DNA from: Demequina aurantiaca
GTDB lineage: Bacteria; Actinomycetota; Actinomycetes; Actinomycetales; Demequinaceae
Direction: 5' to 3'
Length of the DNA: 64,000 bases
NCBI RefSeq assembly: GCF_000975135.1
Contig: NZ_BBRF01000001.1
Coordinates: 655,591 to 719,590, forward strand
Position numbers and translations under genes: made by a program. Position 1 is the first letter of the stretch; each line of letters begins with the position of its first letter. The notes under the pieces were generated by a model, which was not told the DNA's origin, ran no database searches, and was given only the letters and a program-made list of their open reading frames with translations. This document shows positions 54,923 to 62,852 of the stretch, piece after piece.

Positions 54923-55969
54923 ATGACCATCACTAACCGTTTCCAACGCATCGGGGCCATTGGTGCCGCCGCAGTTCTCGTCTTTTCGCTTGCCGCGTGC
55001 AGCTCCGGCCAGGAAGAGGCGAGCGCCTCATCGACCGACAGCTCCGCGGCCGCACCCGCCGGAGCCGACGAAGTGCTCAAGATCACGTACATCCAGAAGC
55101 AGGGCGACCAGCAGTACTTCGTCGACGAGGCTGAGGGAGCCAAGGCGCAGGCCGAGGAACTCGGCAACGTCGAGGTGACGATGGTCGATGTGGGAACTGA
55201 CTCGAACGCCGCCATCACGGCCGTCAACACCGCAGTCGCACAGGGCGCGGATGGCGTCGCCATCGTCGTACCCGACGCCAAGATCGGCCCTCAGGTTGGC
55301 CAGATTCTAGACAAGGCTGGCATCCCGTACGTGGCCTCCGACGACCCGTTCGAGTTGGCGGACGGCACCGCCGCCCCCTGGGTGAGCATCGACTCGCTCA
55401 CGATGGGTCAGCAGGTCGGCGAGAAGGCCGGCGAGCTGTACGTCGCTGCCGGCTGGTCGGCTGACGACACACGCATCATCAGCGTGCTCCAGGAGGACCT
55501 GGGAGTCTGCCAGGACCGCGAGACCGGTCAGCTCGAGAAGTTCACCGAGATCGCGGGCGAGACGCCTGACGTCGTACGCGTTGGTACCGACAACTCAACT
55601 CCCACCGCGCTGAGCAAGACTGGTGCAGCCATCACCGCGAACCAGGGCGTCAAGCACTGGGTCGTCATTGGGTGCAACGACGAGGGCGTGACCGGCTCGG
55701 TCAAGGCACTAGAGAACAGCGGTGTTTCCGCGGACGACGTCATCGGCGTTGGCCTCGGCGCCTACCTCGCCTGCAAGGACTGGAAGGCGGGCGTTGACTC
55801 GGGCAACAAGGCAGCGCTGTACATCGACGGTCGCGTCGACGGTGCCGCATCGGTGAAGGTCCTCGTGGACCACCTCCGCACGGGAGACCCCATCCCCGCA
55901 GAGACCCTCGGTAAGGCAGTCATGGTCGACGCCGACACGTGGGAAGACTCCGGGATGCTCTGCGGCTAA
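54923..55969 (+). CDS. Sugar ABC transporter substrate-binding lipoprotein (AraF-like)
   Basis: 348 residues. Lipobox LAAC (Cys 26). The type I periplasmic-binding fold is AraF-like: TYIQKQGDQQYFVDEAEGAK, GADGVAIVVPDAKIGPQVGQ, VKHWVVIGCNDEGVTGSVKALE and DDVIGVGLGAYLACKDW. Likely ligands are arabinose, galactose, fucose or related monosaccharides; context (DgoD downstream) favours galactose or a galactose derivative. GGAG stands 7 bases before the ATG. First gene of the importer operon, separated from the ATPase gene by a strong hairpin. Confidence 0.92.
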   Translation: MTITNRFQRIGAIGAAAVLVFSLAACSSGQEEASASSTDSSAAAPAGADEVLKITYIQKQGDQQYFVDEAEGAKAQAEELGNVEVTMVDVGTDSNAAITAVNTAVAQGADGVAIVVPDAKIGPQVGQILDKAGIPYVASDDPFELADGTAAPWVSIDSLTMGQQVGEKAGELYVAAGWSADDTRIISVLQEDLGVCQDRETGQLEKFTEIAGETPDVVRVGTDNSTPTALSKTGAAITANQGVKHWVVIGCNDEGVTGSVKALENSGVSADDVIGVGLGAYLACKDWKAGVDSGNKAALYIDGRVDGAASVKVLVDHLRTGDPIPAETLGKAVMVDADTWEDSGMLCG

Positions 55970-55988
55970 CGCAGTACACCCTCTCCTT

Positions 55989-56016
55989 GGGGCGCACCGG
56001 GCAACCGGTGCGCCCC
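55989..56016 (+). terminator. Intra-operon hairpin with GCAA loop between binding-protein and ATPase genes
   Basis: GGGGCGCACCGG and CCGGTGCGCCCC form a perfect 12-bp stem closed by GCAA, a GNRA-type tetraloop, followed by C-rich rather than T-rich sequence. More likely a 3'-end stabiliser or partial terminator that raises binding-protein mRNA over the rest of the operon. Confidence 0.7.
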
Positions 56017-56040
56017 TCCCCCCAATTCTTAGGAGCGCTG

Positions 56041-57636
56041 ATGAACTCGACGCAACATCGTGACGCGGAGCAGCCGGAGCAGAACTCGCATGGAGATGCC
56101 TCGCCCGTGCTGCAGATGCGTGGCATCACCAAGTCATTCGGTCCCATCCGTGCACTCAGCGGCGTGGATCTCGACGTGCGTGCGGGTGAAGTCCTCGCGG
56201 TCATGGGCGAGAACGGGGCCGGCAAGTCCACCATCTTGAAGATCCTCAGTGGCGAACACGCCCCCTCCAGCGGATCGATCAACCTGGAAGGTGAGGACCG
56301 CACGTTCTCCTCGCCGTTTGAGGCTAAAGCGGCCGGAATCCGCGTGATTTACCAAGAGCCCGAGATTCTGGATGACGTCTCCGTGGCCGAGAACGTCTTC
56401 ATCGGGTCCATCCCTCGCCACGCACGCTTTGTCAGTCGTCATGAGGTCATCGCAGAAACGCAGGCCGTCATCGACCGCCTGGGATTCTCCTCTGCCATTA
56501 GTCCGACGACCCTGGGGTCGAACCTCTCACCGGCGCAGCGCCAGCTGGTAGAGATTCTCCGCGCCCTCAAGGACGACTCGGTCGCAGTCATCGCCTTCGA
56601 CGAGCCCACCTCCTCACTGTCCGAGCACGAGGTCGAGGCGCTGTTCGCCTTCATCGCACGCCTGCGCGCCTCCGGAACAGCTGTCATTTACGTTTCACAC
56701 CGCATGAAGGAGATCGCGGAGATCGCCGACCGTGTCGCCGTGTTGCGCGACGGCCAGTCCGTCTTTGCTTCGCTGATGTCCGACACCGACGAGTCCGAGA
56801 TGGTGCGCAACATGGTGGGCCGGGACGTCTTCGGCGCCTTCGATCGCGACCACACCGAGGCCGGTGAGGTTGTGCTCGAGGTCAAGGAGCTCACCACCGC
56901 TGACGTTTCCAACATCTCGTTTCACGTGCGGGCCGGCGAAGTCGTCGCATTCTCCGGACTCGTCGGGGCAGGCCGCACCGAGCTCGCCAAAGCGCTTGCC
57001 GGCGATGCCGAGATCCTCAGCGGAACCATCTCCATCGCCGGCGAGGTCAAGAAGCTTCGGTCGCCAATCGACGCCGTGCGCGCTGGCATCGGCCTGGCTC
57101 CCGAGGAGCGCAAGACCGAGGCGCTGGTCATGACCCGCTCCATCAAGGAGAACATCTCGCTCGTGGTCCTGAACTCCCTCACCCGCGCGCGTTTTGTGCG
57201 GCGAGGGCTCGAGAGCGGGCTGGTCGCCGACTACATGAAGCGCTTGCGCGTGCGAGCCGGCTCTATGGACCAAGAGGTCAAGACCCTCTCTGGCGGCAAC
57301 CAGCAGAAGGTTGTCGTCGCACGGTGGCTGGCGCGCAAACCAAAGGTGCTCATCCTTGACGAACCCACGCGAGGTGTGGACGTTGGCGCAAAGGCCGACA
57401 TCTACCGAATCATCGGCGAACTGGCCGCCGAGGGTATCGCCGTGGTCGTGATCTCGAATGAGCTCATCGAGGTCATCGGCTTGGCCGATCGCATCCTCGT
57501 CATGCGCGGCGGAGAAATTGTGGGCGAAGTTGCCCGCGCCGACGCGACCGAACAAAACGTACTGACCTTGGCGATCTCGGACTCCCTTGATCTACCGACA
57601 AACTCGGGCAATGTCGCCCTGGAAGGAACATCATGA
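56041..57636 (+). CDS. Sugar ABC transporter ATP-binding protein (AraG/RbsA/MglA type)
   Basis: 531 residues, two fused ABC domains. First: GENGAGKSTILKILSG, the signature-region LSPAQRQLVEI and Walker B IAFDEPTSSLSEHE. Second: a modified Walker A GLVGAGRTELAKAL, LSGGNQQKVVVARWL and LILDEPTRGVDVGAK. This arrangement, with a degenerate second Walker A, is normal for CUT2 monosaccharide importers. AGGAG 5 bases before the ATG at 56041 sets the start. Its stop overlaps the permease start as ATGA. Confidence 0.95.
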   Translation: MNSTQHRDAEQPEQNSHGDASPVLQMRGITKSFGPIRALSGVDLDVRAGEVLAVMGENGAGKSTILKILSGEHAPSSGSINLEGEDRTFSSPFEAKAAGIRVIYQEPEILDDVSVAENVFIGSIPRHARFVSRHEVIAETQAVIDRLGFSSAISPTTLGSNLSPAQRQLVEILRALKDDSVAVIAFDEPTSSLSEHEVEALFAFIARLRASGTAVIYVSHRMKEIAEIADRVAVLRDGQSVFASLMSDTDESEMVRNMVGRDVFGAFDRDHTEAGEVVLEVKELTTADVSNISFHVRAGEVVAFSGLVGAGRTELAKALAGDAEILSGTISIAGEVKKLRSPIDAVRAGIGLAPEERKTEALVMTRSIKENISLVVLNSLTRARFVRRGLESGLVADYMKRLRVRAGSMDQEVKTLSGGNQQKVVVARWLARKPKVLILDEPTRGVDVGAKADIYRIIGELAAEGIAVVVISNELIEVIGLADRILVMRGGEIVGEVARADATEQNVLTLAISDSLDLPTNSGNVALEGTS

Positions 57637-58685
57637 CCATCTCCACGGGGAGCCCTTCTCCCACGCAGATCGCACCGCCCGAGGACAAGTCCGGCGCCAA
57701 GAGCGAACTCAGTTTCGCCTCGAAGTTCGTTGCCCGAGTCGGCGCGCAGAACCTGAGCCTCATCGTCGCACTCATCGTGCTCGCGGCGGCCATCGGCTCC
57801 CAGAACGCCAACTTCTTCAGCCTGCCCAACATGCAGGTCATCGGTGAGGGCGTCGCCATCCTCGGCGTACTCGCCGTGGGGCAGACGGTCATCATGCTGC
57901 TCGGCGGCCTGGACATCTCGGTCGGCTCGCAGGCGGGACTCGCCTCCGTGGTCAGTGCCATGGTGTTCACCTCGAGTGGCAGCGCCATCTTCGGCATGGC
58001 CGTAGCAATCGTGGTCGGCGCGGTCGCCGGCCTCGTCAACGCGCTCATCATTGTGTACGGGCGTGTGAACGCGGTCATCGCAACCCTCGCAACATTCGCG
58101 GCCTACCGCGGAGTCGTCAACCTTGTCTCCAACGGTTCGGCTCAGGGCTACACCGGTGGTGACGACGTCTTCACCTTCCTGTCGCTCGGCAAGGTCGCGG
58201 GCATCCCTGTGCTGATCCTGGTATTCCTTGTGATCGCCGCACTCGTCTACACGATGCTCACGTTCACCGACATCGGCCGCAACATCTACGCGATTGGTGG
58301 CAACAAGGTGGCCGCGCGCCTGTCCGGCCTGCGCATCAACAAGTATGTGATCGGCGCCTACATGCTGATGGGTGTGATCGCGGCAATAGCCGGAATCCTG
58401 CTGACAGCGCGCACAGGCTCTGGCCAGCCCACCTCCGGTAGCCAGGGTCTCGAGCTCCAGGTCATCACGGCCGTCGCGCTCGGTGGCTGTGCGCTCCAAG
58501 GAGGTAAGGGATCGATCATCGGTACCGTGCTCGCCGTCATCCTGCTGGGCGTGCTCACCAACGGCCTGCAGATTCTGGGAGTCAACTCCTTCTGGCAGGA
58601 CATCGCCCAGGGCACGATGCTCGTGATCGCCGTGGTGATCCAACAGCGCCGTCGCGGTACCCGCGCCGTGGGCTTGCCTGACTAA
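57633..58685 (+). CDS. Sugar ABC transporter permease (AraH/RbsC type)
   Basis: 350 residues with eight to ten membrane helices. VGQTVIMLLGGLDISVGSQAGL, VNAVIATLATFAAYRG, GRNIYAIGGNKVAARLSGL and VTAVALGGCALQGGKGSIIGTV are the CUT2 permease landmarks, including the cytoplasmic coupling loop. Translated together with the ATPase (4-base overlap). A strong terminator follows, so the importer operon ends here. Confidence 0.95.
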   Translation: MTISTGSPSPTQIAPPEDKSGAKSELSFASKFVARVGAQNLSLIVALIVLAAAIGSQNANFFSLPNMQVIGEGVAILGVLAVGQTVIMLLGGLDISVGSQAGLASVVSAMVFTSSGSAIFGMAVAIVVGAVAGLVNALIIVYGRVNAVIATLATFAAYRGVVNLVSNGSAQGYTGGDDVFTFLSLGKVAGIPVLILVFLVIAALVYTMLTFTDIGRNIYAIGGNKVAARLSGLRINKYVIGAYMLMGVIAAIAGILLTARTGSGQPTSGSQGLELQVITAVALGGCALQGGKGSIIGTVLAVILLGVLTNGLQILGVNSFWQDIAQGTMLVIAVVIQQRRRGTRAVGLPD

Positions 58686-58708
58686 ACGTCACCTCCCCCC
58701 GCAAGAGA

Positions 58709-58748
58709 AGAGCCGGCGCCCTGCACTACCAGGGCGCCGGCTCTTTGC
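58709..58748 (+). terminator. Intrinsic terminator of the AraFGH-like operon
   Basis: A perfect 15-bp stem AGAGCCGGCGCCCTG / CAGGGCGCCGGCTCT with a 6-base loop and trailing TTGCGTT. Confidence 0.9.
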
Positions 58749-58856
58749 GTTGCCGGGAAGGCGACACGGGCCACACCACCCAGCAAGGGACAGCCCATCT
58801 AGGCCAGTACAGCCCAGCCCACATTCGCCCGAGCCAGTCCCGGCATCGGCGCAACA

Positions 58857-58904
58857 AAAGGGGCCCTCGCGCTGCTCGAATCCGAGTAGCGCGAGGGCCC
58901 CTTT
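58857..58904. terminator. Intrinsic terminator of dgoD
   Basis: AAAGGGGCCCTCGCGCT...CTCG pairs with CGAG...AGCGCGAGGGCCCCTTT, about 21 bp with one mismatch and an AATC loop. It ends in TTT on both strands and lies just beyond the dgoD stop. Confidence 0.9.
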
Positions 58905-58922
58905 ATGGCTCCTAGCGAGTGA

Positions 58923-60068
58923 TCACCATTCGGCGAGGCTGCCGTCGGGGTGACGCCAGACGGGAGCGTGCCAGTTGTGCCCGCGCTTGTCGGCGTCTCG
59001 AACAGCCGCATCGTCGATCTCCACGCCAAGCCCGGGAGCGGTGAGCCGCTCAATCGAACCGTCGACGACGTCAAACACGGAGGAGTCGAGGACGTAGTCC
59101 AGCACATCCCACGAGTCGTTGTAGTGGATGCCGCGGCTCTGCTCCTGAATCAGGAAGTTCGGGGCGGTGAAGTCGACCTGGAGGCACGACGCAAGCGCGA
59201 GCGGCCCCAGCGGGCAGTGGGGCGCGAGCGCAACACCGTGCGTCTCGGCCTGAGCGGCAATGCGCCGCATCTCCGAGATGCCGCCGCAGTGCGACACGTC
59301 CGGTTGGGCGACGGCAATGCCGGCGCTGAGGAGCGGAACAAAGTCCCACCGCGAGTAAGCGCGCTCCCCCGTGGCGATGGGCACGGTAGTTCCCGAGGTG
59401 ATGCGGGCAAGGTGCTCGGCAGCCAGCTCCGGCACCACCGGCTCCTCCACGAAGAGCGGGTTGAGCGCCTCGAGCAGGGGCAGGGTGCGCCGCGCCATGG
59501 CGGGCGAGAACCTGCCGTGAAAGTCAAGGGCGAAGTCCGCGTTGCCGATGGCGTCTCGGACTGCCTGTGCGCGCTCCACGACGGCGTGTAGTTCGCTCTG
59601 CGACGCGATCACGCTGAGTTCAGCCGAGCCGTTCATCTTCACGCAGTCAAAGCCCTGCTCGAGACGGAGTTGCGCCTCCTGCGCGATGTCACCCGGGCGA
59701 TCCCCCGCTATCCAGCCATACACCCGCGCGCGGTCGCGCACGGCGCCACCGAGAAGTTCGTGAACGGGCACGCCGAGGCGCTTGCCTGCGATATCCCACA
59801 GGGCTTGGTCGATGCCTGCAATGGCACTCGAAAACACGGGGCCGCCGCGGTAAAAGCCAGACTTGGTGAGCTCCTGCCAGATGTCTTCGATCCGGCTCGG
59901 GTCCCGCCCGATGAGGTTCTCAGAGAACTCCTGGACGGCAGCGCGCACCGTCGCTGCGCGGCCTTCCACGACCGGCTCGCCCCAGCCGACCAGGCCGTCG
60001 TCGGTCTCAATCCGCACGAATAGCCACCGTGGGGGGACCATGAACGTCTCAATCCGGTCGATCTTCAT
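58923..60068 (-). CDS. dgoD: D-galactonate dehydratase (enolase superfamily, DgoD-like)
   Basis: 381 residues against 382 in E. coli DgoD, which it follows from end to end: MKIDRIETFMVPPRWLFVRI, GWGEPVVEGRAATVRAAV, FYRGGPVFSSAIAGIDQALW, DFHGRFSPAMARR with the catalytic His region, FVEEPVVPE, ATGERAYSRWDF, DVSHCGGISEMRRIA, ALAPHCPLGPLALASCLQV, GIHYN and the terminal WRHPDGSLAEW. Converts a galactonate-type acid to 2-keto-3-deoxygalactonate. AGGAGG 5 bases before the ATG at 60068 fixes the start. Divergent from the FAH operon; a CTATCTGAT site lies upstream at 60092-60105. Confidence 0.93.
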   Translation of the reverse strand: MKIDRIETFMVPPRWLFVRIETDDGLVGWGEPVVEGRAATVRAAVQEFSENLIGRDPSRIEDIWQELTKSGFYRGGPVFSSAIAGIDQALWDIAGKRLGVPVHELLGGAVRDRARVYGWIAGDRPGDIAQEAQLRLEQGFDCVKMNGSAELSVIASQSELHAVVERAQAVRDAIGNADFALDFHGRFSPAMARRTLPLLEALNPLFVEEPVVPELAAEHLARITSGTTVPIATGERAYSRWDFVPLLSAGIAVAQPDVSHCGGISEMRRIAAQAETHGVALAPHCPLGPLALASCLQVDFTAPNFLIQEQSRGIHYNDSWDVLDYVLDSSVFDVVDGSIERLTAPGLGVEIDDAAVRDADKRGHNWHAPVWRHPDGSLAEW

Positions 60069-60091
60069 CAAAACCTCCTTGTTTGAAAGTA

Positions 60092-60110
60092 AACATATCA
60101 GATAGATATG
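60092..60110 (-). promoter_or_regulatory. CTATCTGAT operator copy 2, upstream of dgoD
   Basis: Minus strand CATATCTATCTGATATGTT. TATGTT at its end would serve as the dgoD -10. Matches copies at 54673-54687 and 60160-60176. Confidence 0.5.
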
Positions 60111-60145
60111 AACGAAATCTAGGGGGAAACGGCTGATTGGAGCCA

Positions 60146-60176
60146 TTGCACAGCCAACACCTATCTGATAACTTTG
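60146..60176 (+). promoter_or_regulatory. Promoter of the FAH operon with CTATCTGAT operator copy 3 in its spacer
   Basis: TTGCAC (60146-60151), 17 bases, TAACTT (60169-60174). CCTATCTGATAACTTTG (60160-60176) covers the spacer and -10, the classical position for a repressor site. Confidence 0.55.
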
Positions 60177-60226
60177 CTTTCAAGAGCGAGCTCGACGTTC
60201 GCGCGATAATCGAGGAGAAGAAAACA

Positions 60227-61090
60227 ATGAAGTTCCTTCGCATAGGTGAGCCCGGCCAGGAAATCGAGGTGGCCAGCATCGACGGCCTGACGGGCGTGGA
60301 CGTCCGTCCCGCCATCGCAGCCGGCGCCGACCCCACCACCATCGACGGCATGCGCCTCATCCAGGACGCCGCCGCCTCCGGCGACGCGACAATCGACCTC
60401 TCCACGGTGCGCATCGGCTCGCCCATCGCGTGGCCGGGCAAGGTGATCTGCGTGGGACTGAACTACCGCCAGCACGCGGCTGAAGCCAAGATGGCCATCC
60501 CCGAGGAGCCCATCCTGTTCATGAAGACTCCGTACACGGTGCAGGGTGCGTACGACGATGTCGTGATTCCCCCCGGCAGCCTGAAGACCGACTACGAGGT
60601 GGAACTCGCGATTGTCATCGGTCGCAAGGCCGAATACCTGGCCTCGGTCGAGGAGTCGCGCGACTACATCCTTGGCTACGCCATCTCGGACGACGTCTCC
60701 GAGCGCGCCTTCCAGCTTGAGCGCGGGGGCCAGTGGGACAAGGGCAAGAACTGCGCCACCTTCAACCCGCTCGGTCCGTGGGTCGTGACGGCGGACGAGG
60801 TCTCCGACCCGAACGCGCTCGACCTCACGCTGACCGTCAACGGAGAGGTGCGCCAGAATTCCTCCACGGCGGACATGATCTTCGACGTCGACTACCTGGT
60901 CTGGTACATCAGCCAGTTCATGACCCTCATGCCTGGCGACGTCATCAACACGGGCACCCCGCAGGGCGTCGGCTCTGGCTTCACCCCCGGAAAGTTCCTA
61001 TCCGCCGGCGACGTGGTCGAGGTCTCGATTAGCGGCCTGGGCACCCAACGCCACGCCTTCGTTGACTACAGCGCGGACGGTGCCAAGTGA
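60227..61090 (+). CDS. Fumarylacetoacetate hydrolase-family protein, probable 2,4-diketo-3-deoxy-aldonate hydrolase
   Basis: 287 residues. An N-terminal domain (MKFLRIGEPGQEIEVASIDG) is followed by the FAH fold: KVICVGLNYRQHAAEAKMAI, ILFMKTPYTVQGAYDDVVIP, DYEVELAIVIGRKAEYL with the metal-binding Glu pair, YAISDDVSERAFQLERGGQW, and INTGTPQGVGSGFTPGKFL. This subgroup includes ureidoglycolate lyase-like proteins and the hydrolases that split 2,4-diketo-3-deoxy-L-rhamnonate or fuconate to pyruvate plus lactate. Beside DgoD and an SDR the same reaction on a hexonate would give pyruvate and glycerate. First gene of a coupled four-gene operon. Confidence 0.88.
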   Translation: MKFLRIGEPGQEIEVASIDGLTGVDVRPAIAAGADPTTIDGMRLIQDAAASGDATIDLSTVRIGSPIAWPGKVICVGLNYRQHAAEAKMAIPEEPILFMKTPYTVQGAYDDVVIPPGSLKTDYEVELAIVIGRKAEYLASVEESRDYILGYAISDDVSERAFQLERGGQWDKGKNCATFNPLGPWVVTADEVSDPNALDLTLTVNGEVRQNSSTADMIFDVDYLVWYISQFMTLMPGDVINTGTPQGVGSGFTPGKFLSAGDVVEVSISGLGTQRHAFVDYSADGAK

Positions 61091-61857
61091 GCACCCCGGC
61101 GTACGAACAGTTCCCCGCGGGCACTGCGGCGATCGTCATCGGCGGGGGCAACGGCATCGGCGAGGCAACGTGCCTACTTCTGGGAGCGCGCGGCGTCGCC
61201 GTCACCGTCGTTGATCGCAGCGGCGAAGCGGCCGATGCTGTGGCCGAGGCCATCACGGCAGCCGGCGGCTCCGCGTACGGCGCAGCGGCCGACGTGACGG
61301 ACGAGGCGGCACTTCGGGCCGTCTTCGACGGCGCCGTGGAGCGCAACGGCACCGTCCACGCGGTGATCAACTCCGCCGGTATCCAGGGTCCCCTTGGCCG
61401 TCGCAGCCACGAGGTGGAGGTCGAGGAGTTCGAGCGCACCCTGGCCGTTAACCTCACGCCCGGACTGATCATTGCTCGCGTCGCCATCCCGCACTTCCTC
61501 GAGCGCGGCTACGGGCGCATCGTCCACGTCGCGTCGATCGCCGGCAAGGAGGGCAACCCCAACATGATCGGGTACTCCTCCAGCAAGGCCGGACTCATTG
61601 GCCTGGTCAAGTCGCAGGGCAAGGAGTACGCGCAGGATGGCATCACCGTCAACGCTCTCGCGCCGGCAGTGATTCGCACCCCGTTCCTGGACAGCCAACC
61701 GCAGGAGGTCGTCGACTACATGCTGGCGAAGATTCCGATGGGACGTACCGGCGAACTCACCGAGATTGCGGAGATGTTGGCCTTCATTGCGTCTCCCGCG
61801 GCCGGCTTCACCACCGGCTTCACGTTCGATCTGAGCGGTGGGCGGGCAACGTATTGA
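61087..61857 (+). CDS. SDR-family dehydrogenase, probable 2-keto-3-deoxy-aldonate 4-dehydrogenase
   Basis: 256 residues, classical short-chain dehydrogenase. NAD-binding VIGGGNGIGEATCLLL near residue 17, VVDRSG (an Asp after beta-2, favouring NAD+), NSAGIQGPLG near 97, IVHVASIAGKEGN and the catalytic Tyr-X3-Lys in GYSSSKAGLIGLV near 162, then VNALAPAVIRTPF. GTG start overlaps the FAH stop as GTGA. In the L-fucose and L-rhamnose diketo-hydrolase routes an SDR oxidises C4 of the 2-keto-3-deoxy acid just before the FAH step; the same role is inferred here. Confidence 0.9.
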   Translation: MSTPAYEQFPAGTAAIVIGGGNGIGEATCLLLGARGVAVTVVDRSGEAADAVAEAITAAGGSAYGAAADVTDEAALRAVFDGAVERNGTVHAVINSAGIQGPLGRRSHEVEVEEFERTLAVNLTPGLIIARVAIPHFLERGYGRIVHVASIAGKEGNPNMIGYSSSKAGLIGLVKSQGKEYAQDGITVNALAPAVIRTPFLDSQPQEVVDYMLAKIPMGRTGELTEIAEMLAFIASPAAGFTTGFTFDLSGGRATY

Positions 61858-62852
61858 GCGCCGACGACCCCCTACTCGATGAGCACACCGTCGTGCCGTA
61901 CTTGGGTGGACGGGGCATCGTCGACCCGAATCGCGCCACCGCTCGCTTCCTAGGCGGGGGCGTCAGCAACGTCGTGCTCGCCGTCGATGACGACGATCTG
62001 CACCTGGTACTCAAGCAAGCCCGCGCAAAGCTCCAGGTTGCGGACGACTGGTTCGCCCCGCGTGAGCGCGTGCTGCGGGAGGCCGAGGGGCTGACGGTGT
62101 TGGCGAGCATCGACCCAGAAGCCGCGCCGTTCACCGTCGACCTCGATCCCGAGGCACTCACGCTGACCATCGAGCGCGCCCCAGACGACTGGACCGACTG
62201 GAAGCAGCGCCTGATCGCTGGCGACATCGACGTGAACGTCGCCGCGAGTCTGGGCAGCACGCTGAGCACGATGCAGCGAGCCACCGAGGGCGGTGCAGGT
62301 CTCAGCGCGGACCTCACCGGCGACACGGAAATGTTCGATGCCCTGCGCCTCCAGCCGTATCACCGCACGTCGGCGGACCGTAACCCCGACCTCGCTGATC
62401 AAATCCACAGCGTGATTGATCAGATGGCCGCGACGCGTACGTGCCTGGTGCACGGCGACTTCTCGCCCAAGAACTTCCTCGTGGGCAGTTCGGGCACCTG
62501 GGTGATCGACTTTGAGGTGGCGCACCTGGGCGACCCCACCTTCGACCCCGCCTTCCTGACGTGCCACCTACTCATGAAGGCAATCCACCTTCCGCAATGG
62601 GACGACCAATTCGCCGCAGCATCGGCCGCCTTCTTTGCGGCCTACCTACCCGGGGCACCCGCGATGGACATTGCTCACCTGTCACGCCAGATCGGCTGCC
62701 TGCTCCTCGCGCGAGTGGACGGCAGATCTCCCGCCGAATATCTCGACGATGCCCAGCGCCGCCGCACCTATGCGCTCGGCGCCAACCTTCTTACCCAGCC
62801 GGTCGACGCGATCGGTGACACCTGGAACCGCCTCAAGGAGACACCCCGATGA
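61854..62852 (+). CDS. APH-fold phosphotransferase, candidate glycerate 2-kinase
   Basis: 332 residues, intact kinase motifs: catalytic loop TCLVHGDFSPKNFLVGS near residue 201 and metal loop WVIDFEVAHLGDPTFDPAFL near 220, with a Lys in LHLVLKQARAKLQV of the N-lobe. The TTG start overlaps the SDR stop as TTGA, and the stop overlaps the next start as ATGA, so it is fixed in the pathway. Typical APH proteins phosphorylate antibiotics, choline, homoserine or methylthioribose. Because the next gene is an enolase paralogue and FAH would release glycerate, phosphorylation of glycerate at C2 is proposed; this is inference. Confidence 0.8.
   Translation: MSADDPLLDEHTVVPYLGGRGIVDPNRATARFLGGGVSNVVLAVDDDDLHLVLKQARAKLQVADDWFAPRERVLREAEGLTVLASIDPEAAPFTVDLDPEALTLTIERAPDDWTDWKQRLIAGDIDVNVAASLGSTLSTMQRATEGGAGLSADLTGDTEMFDALRLQPYHRTSADRNPDLADQIHSVIDQMAATRTCLVHGDFSPKNFLVGSSGTWVIDFEVAHLGDPTFDPAFLTCHLLMKAIHLPQWDDQFAAASAAFFAAYLPGAPAMDIAHLSRQIGCLLLARVDGRSPAEYLDDAQRRRTYALGANLLTQPVDAIGDTWNRLKETPR

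Noticed and set aside
57402-58643. 413-codon frame opposite the importer ATPase and permease genes
   Set aside because: His/Asp/Glu-rich antisense translation of CUT2 transporter genes; no independent evidence.
60137-60226. Upstream TTG start for the FAH gene giving 30 extra residues
   Set aside because: The extension covers the proposed promoter and operator and does not match the family, whose N-terminus is MKFLRIG.
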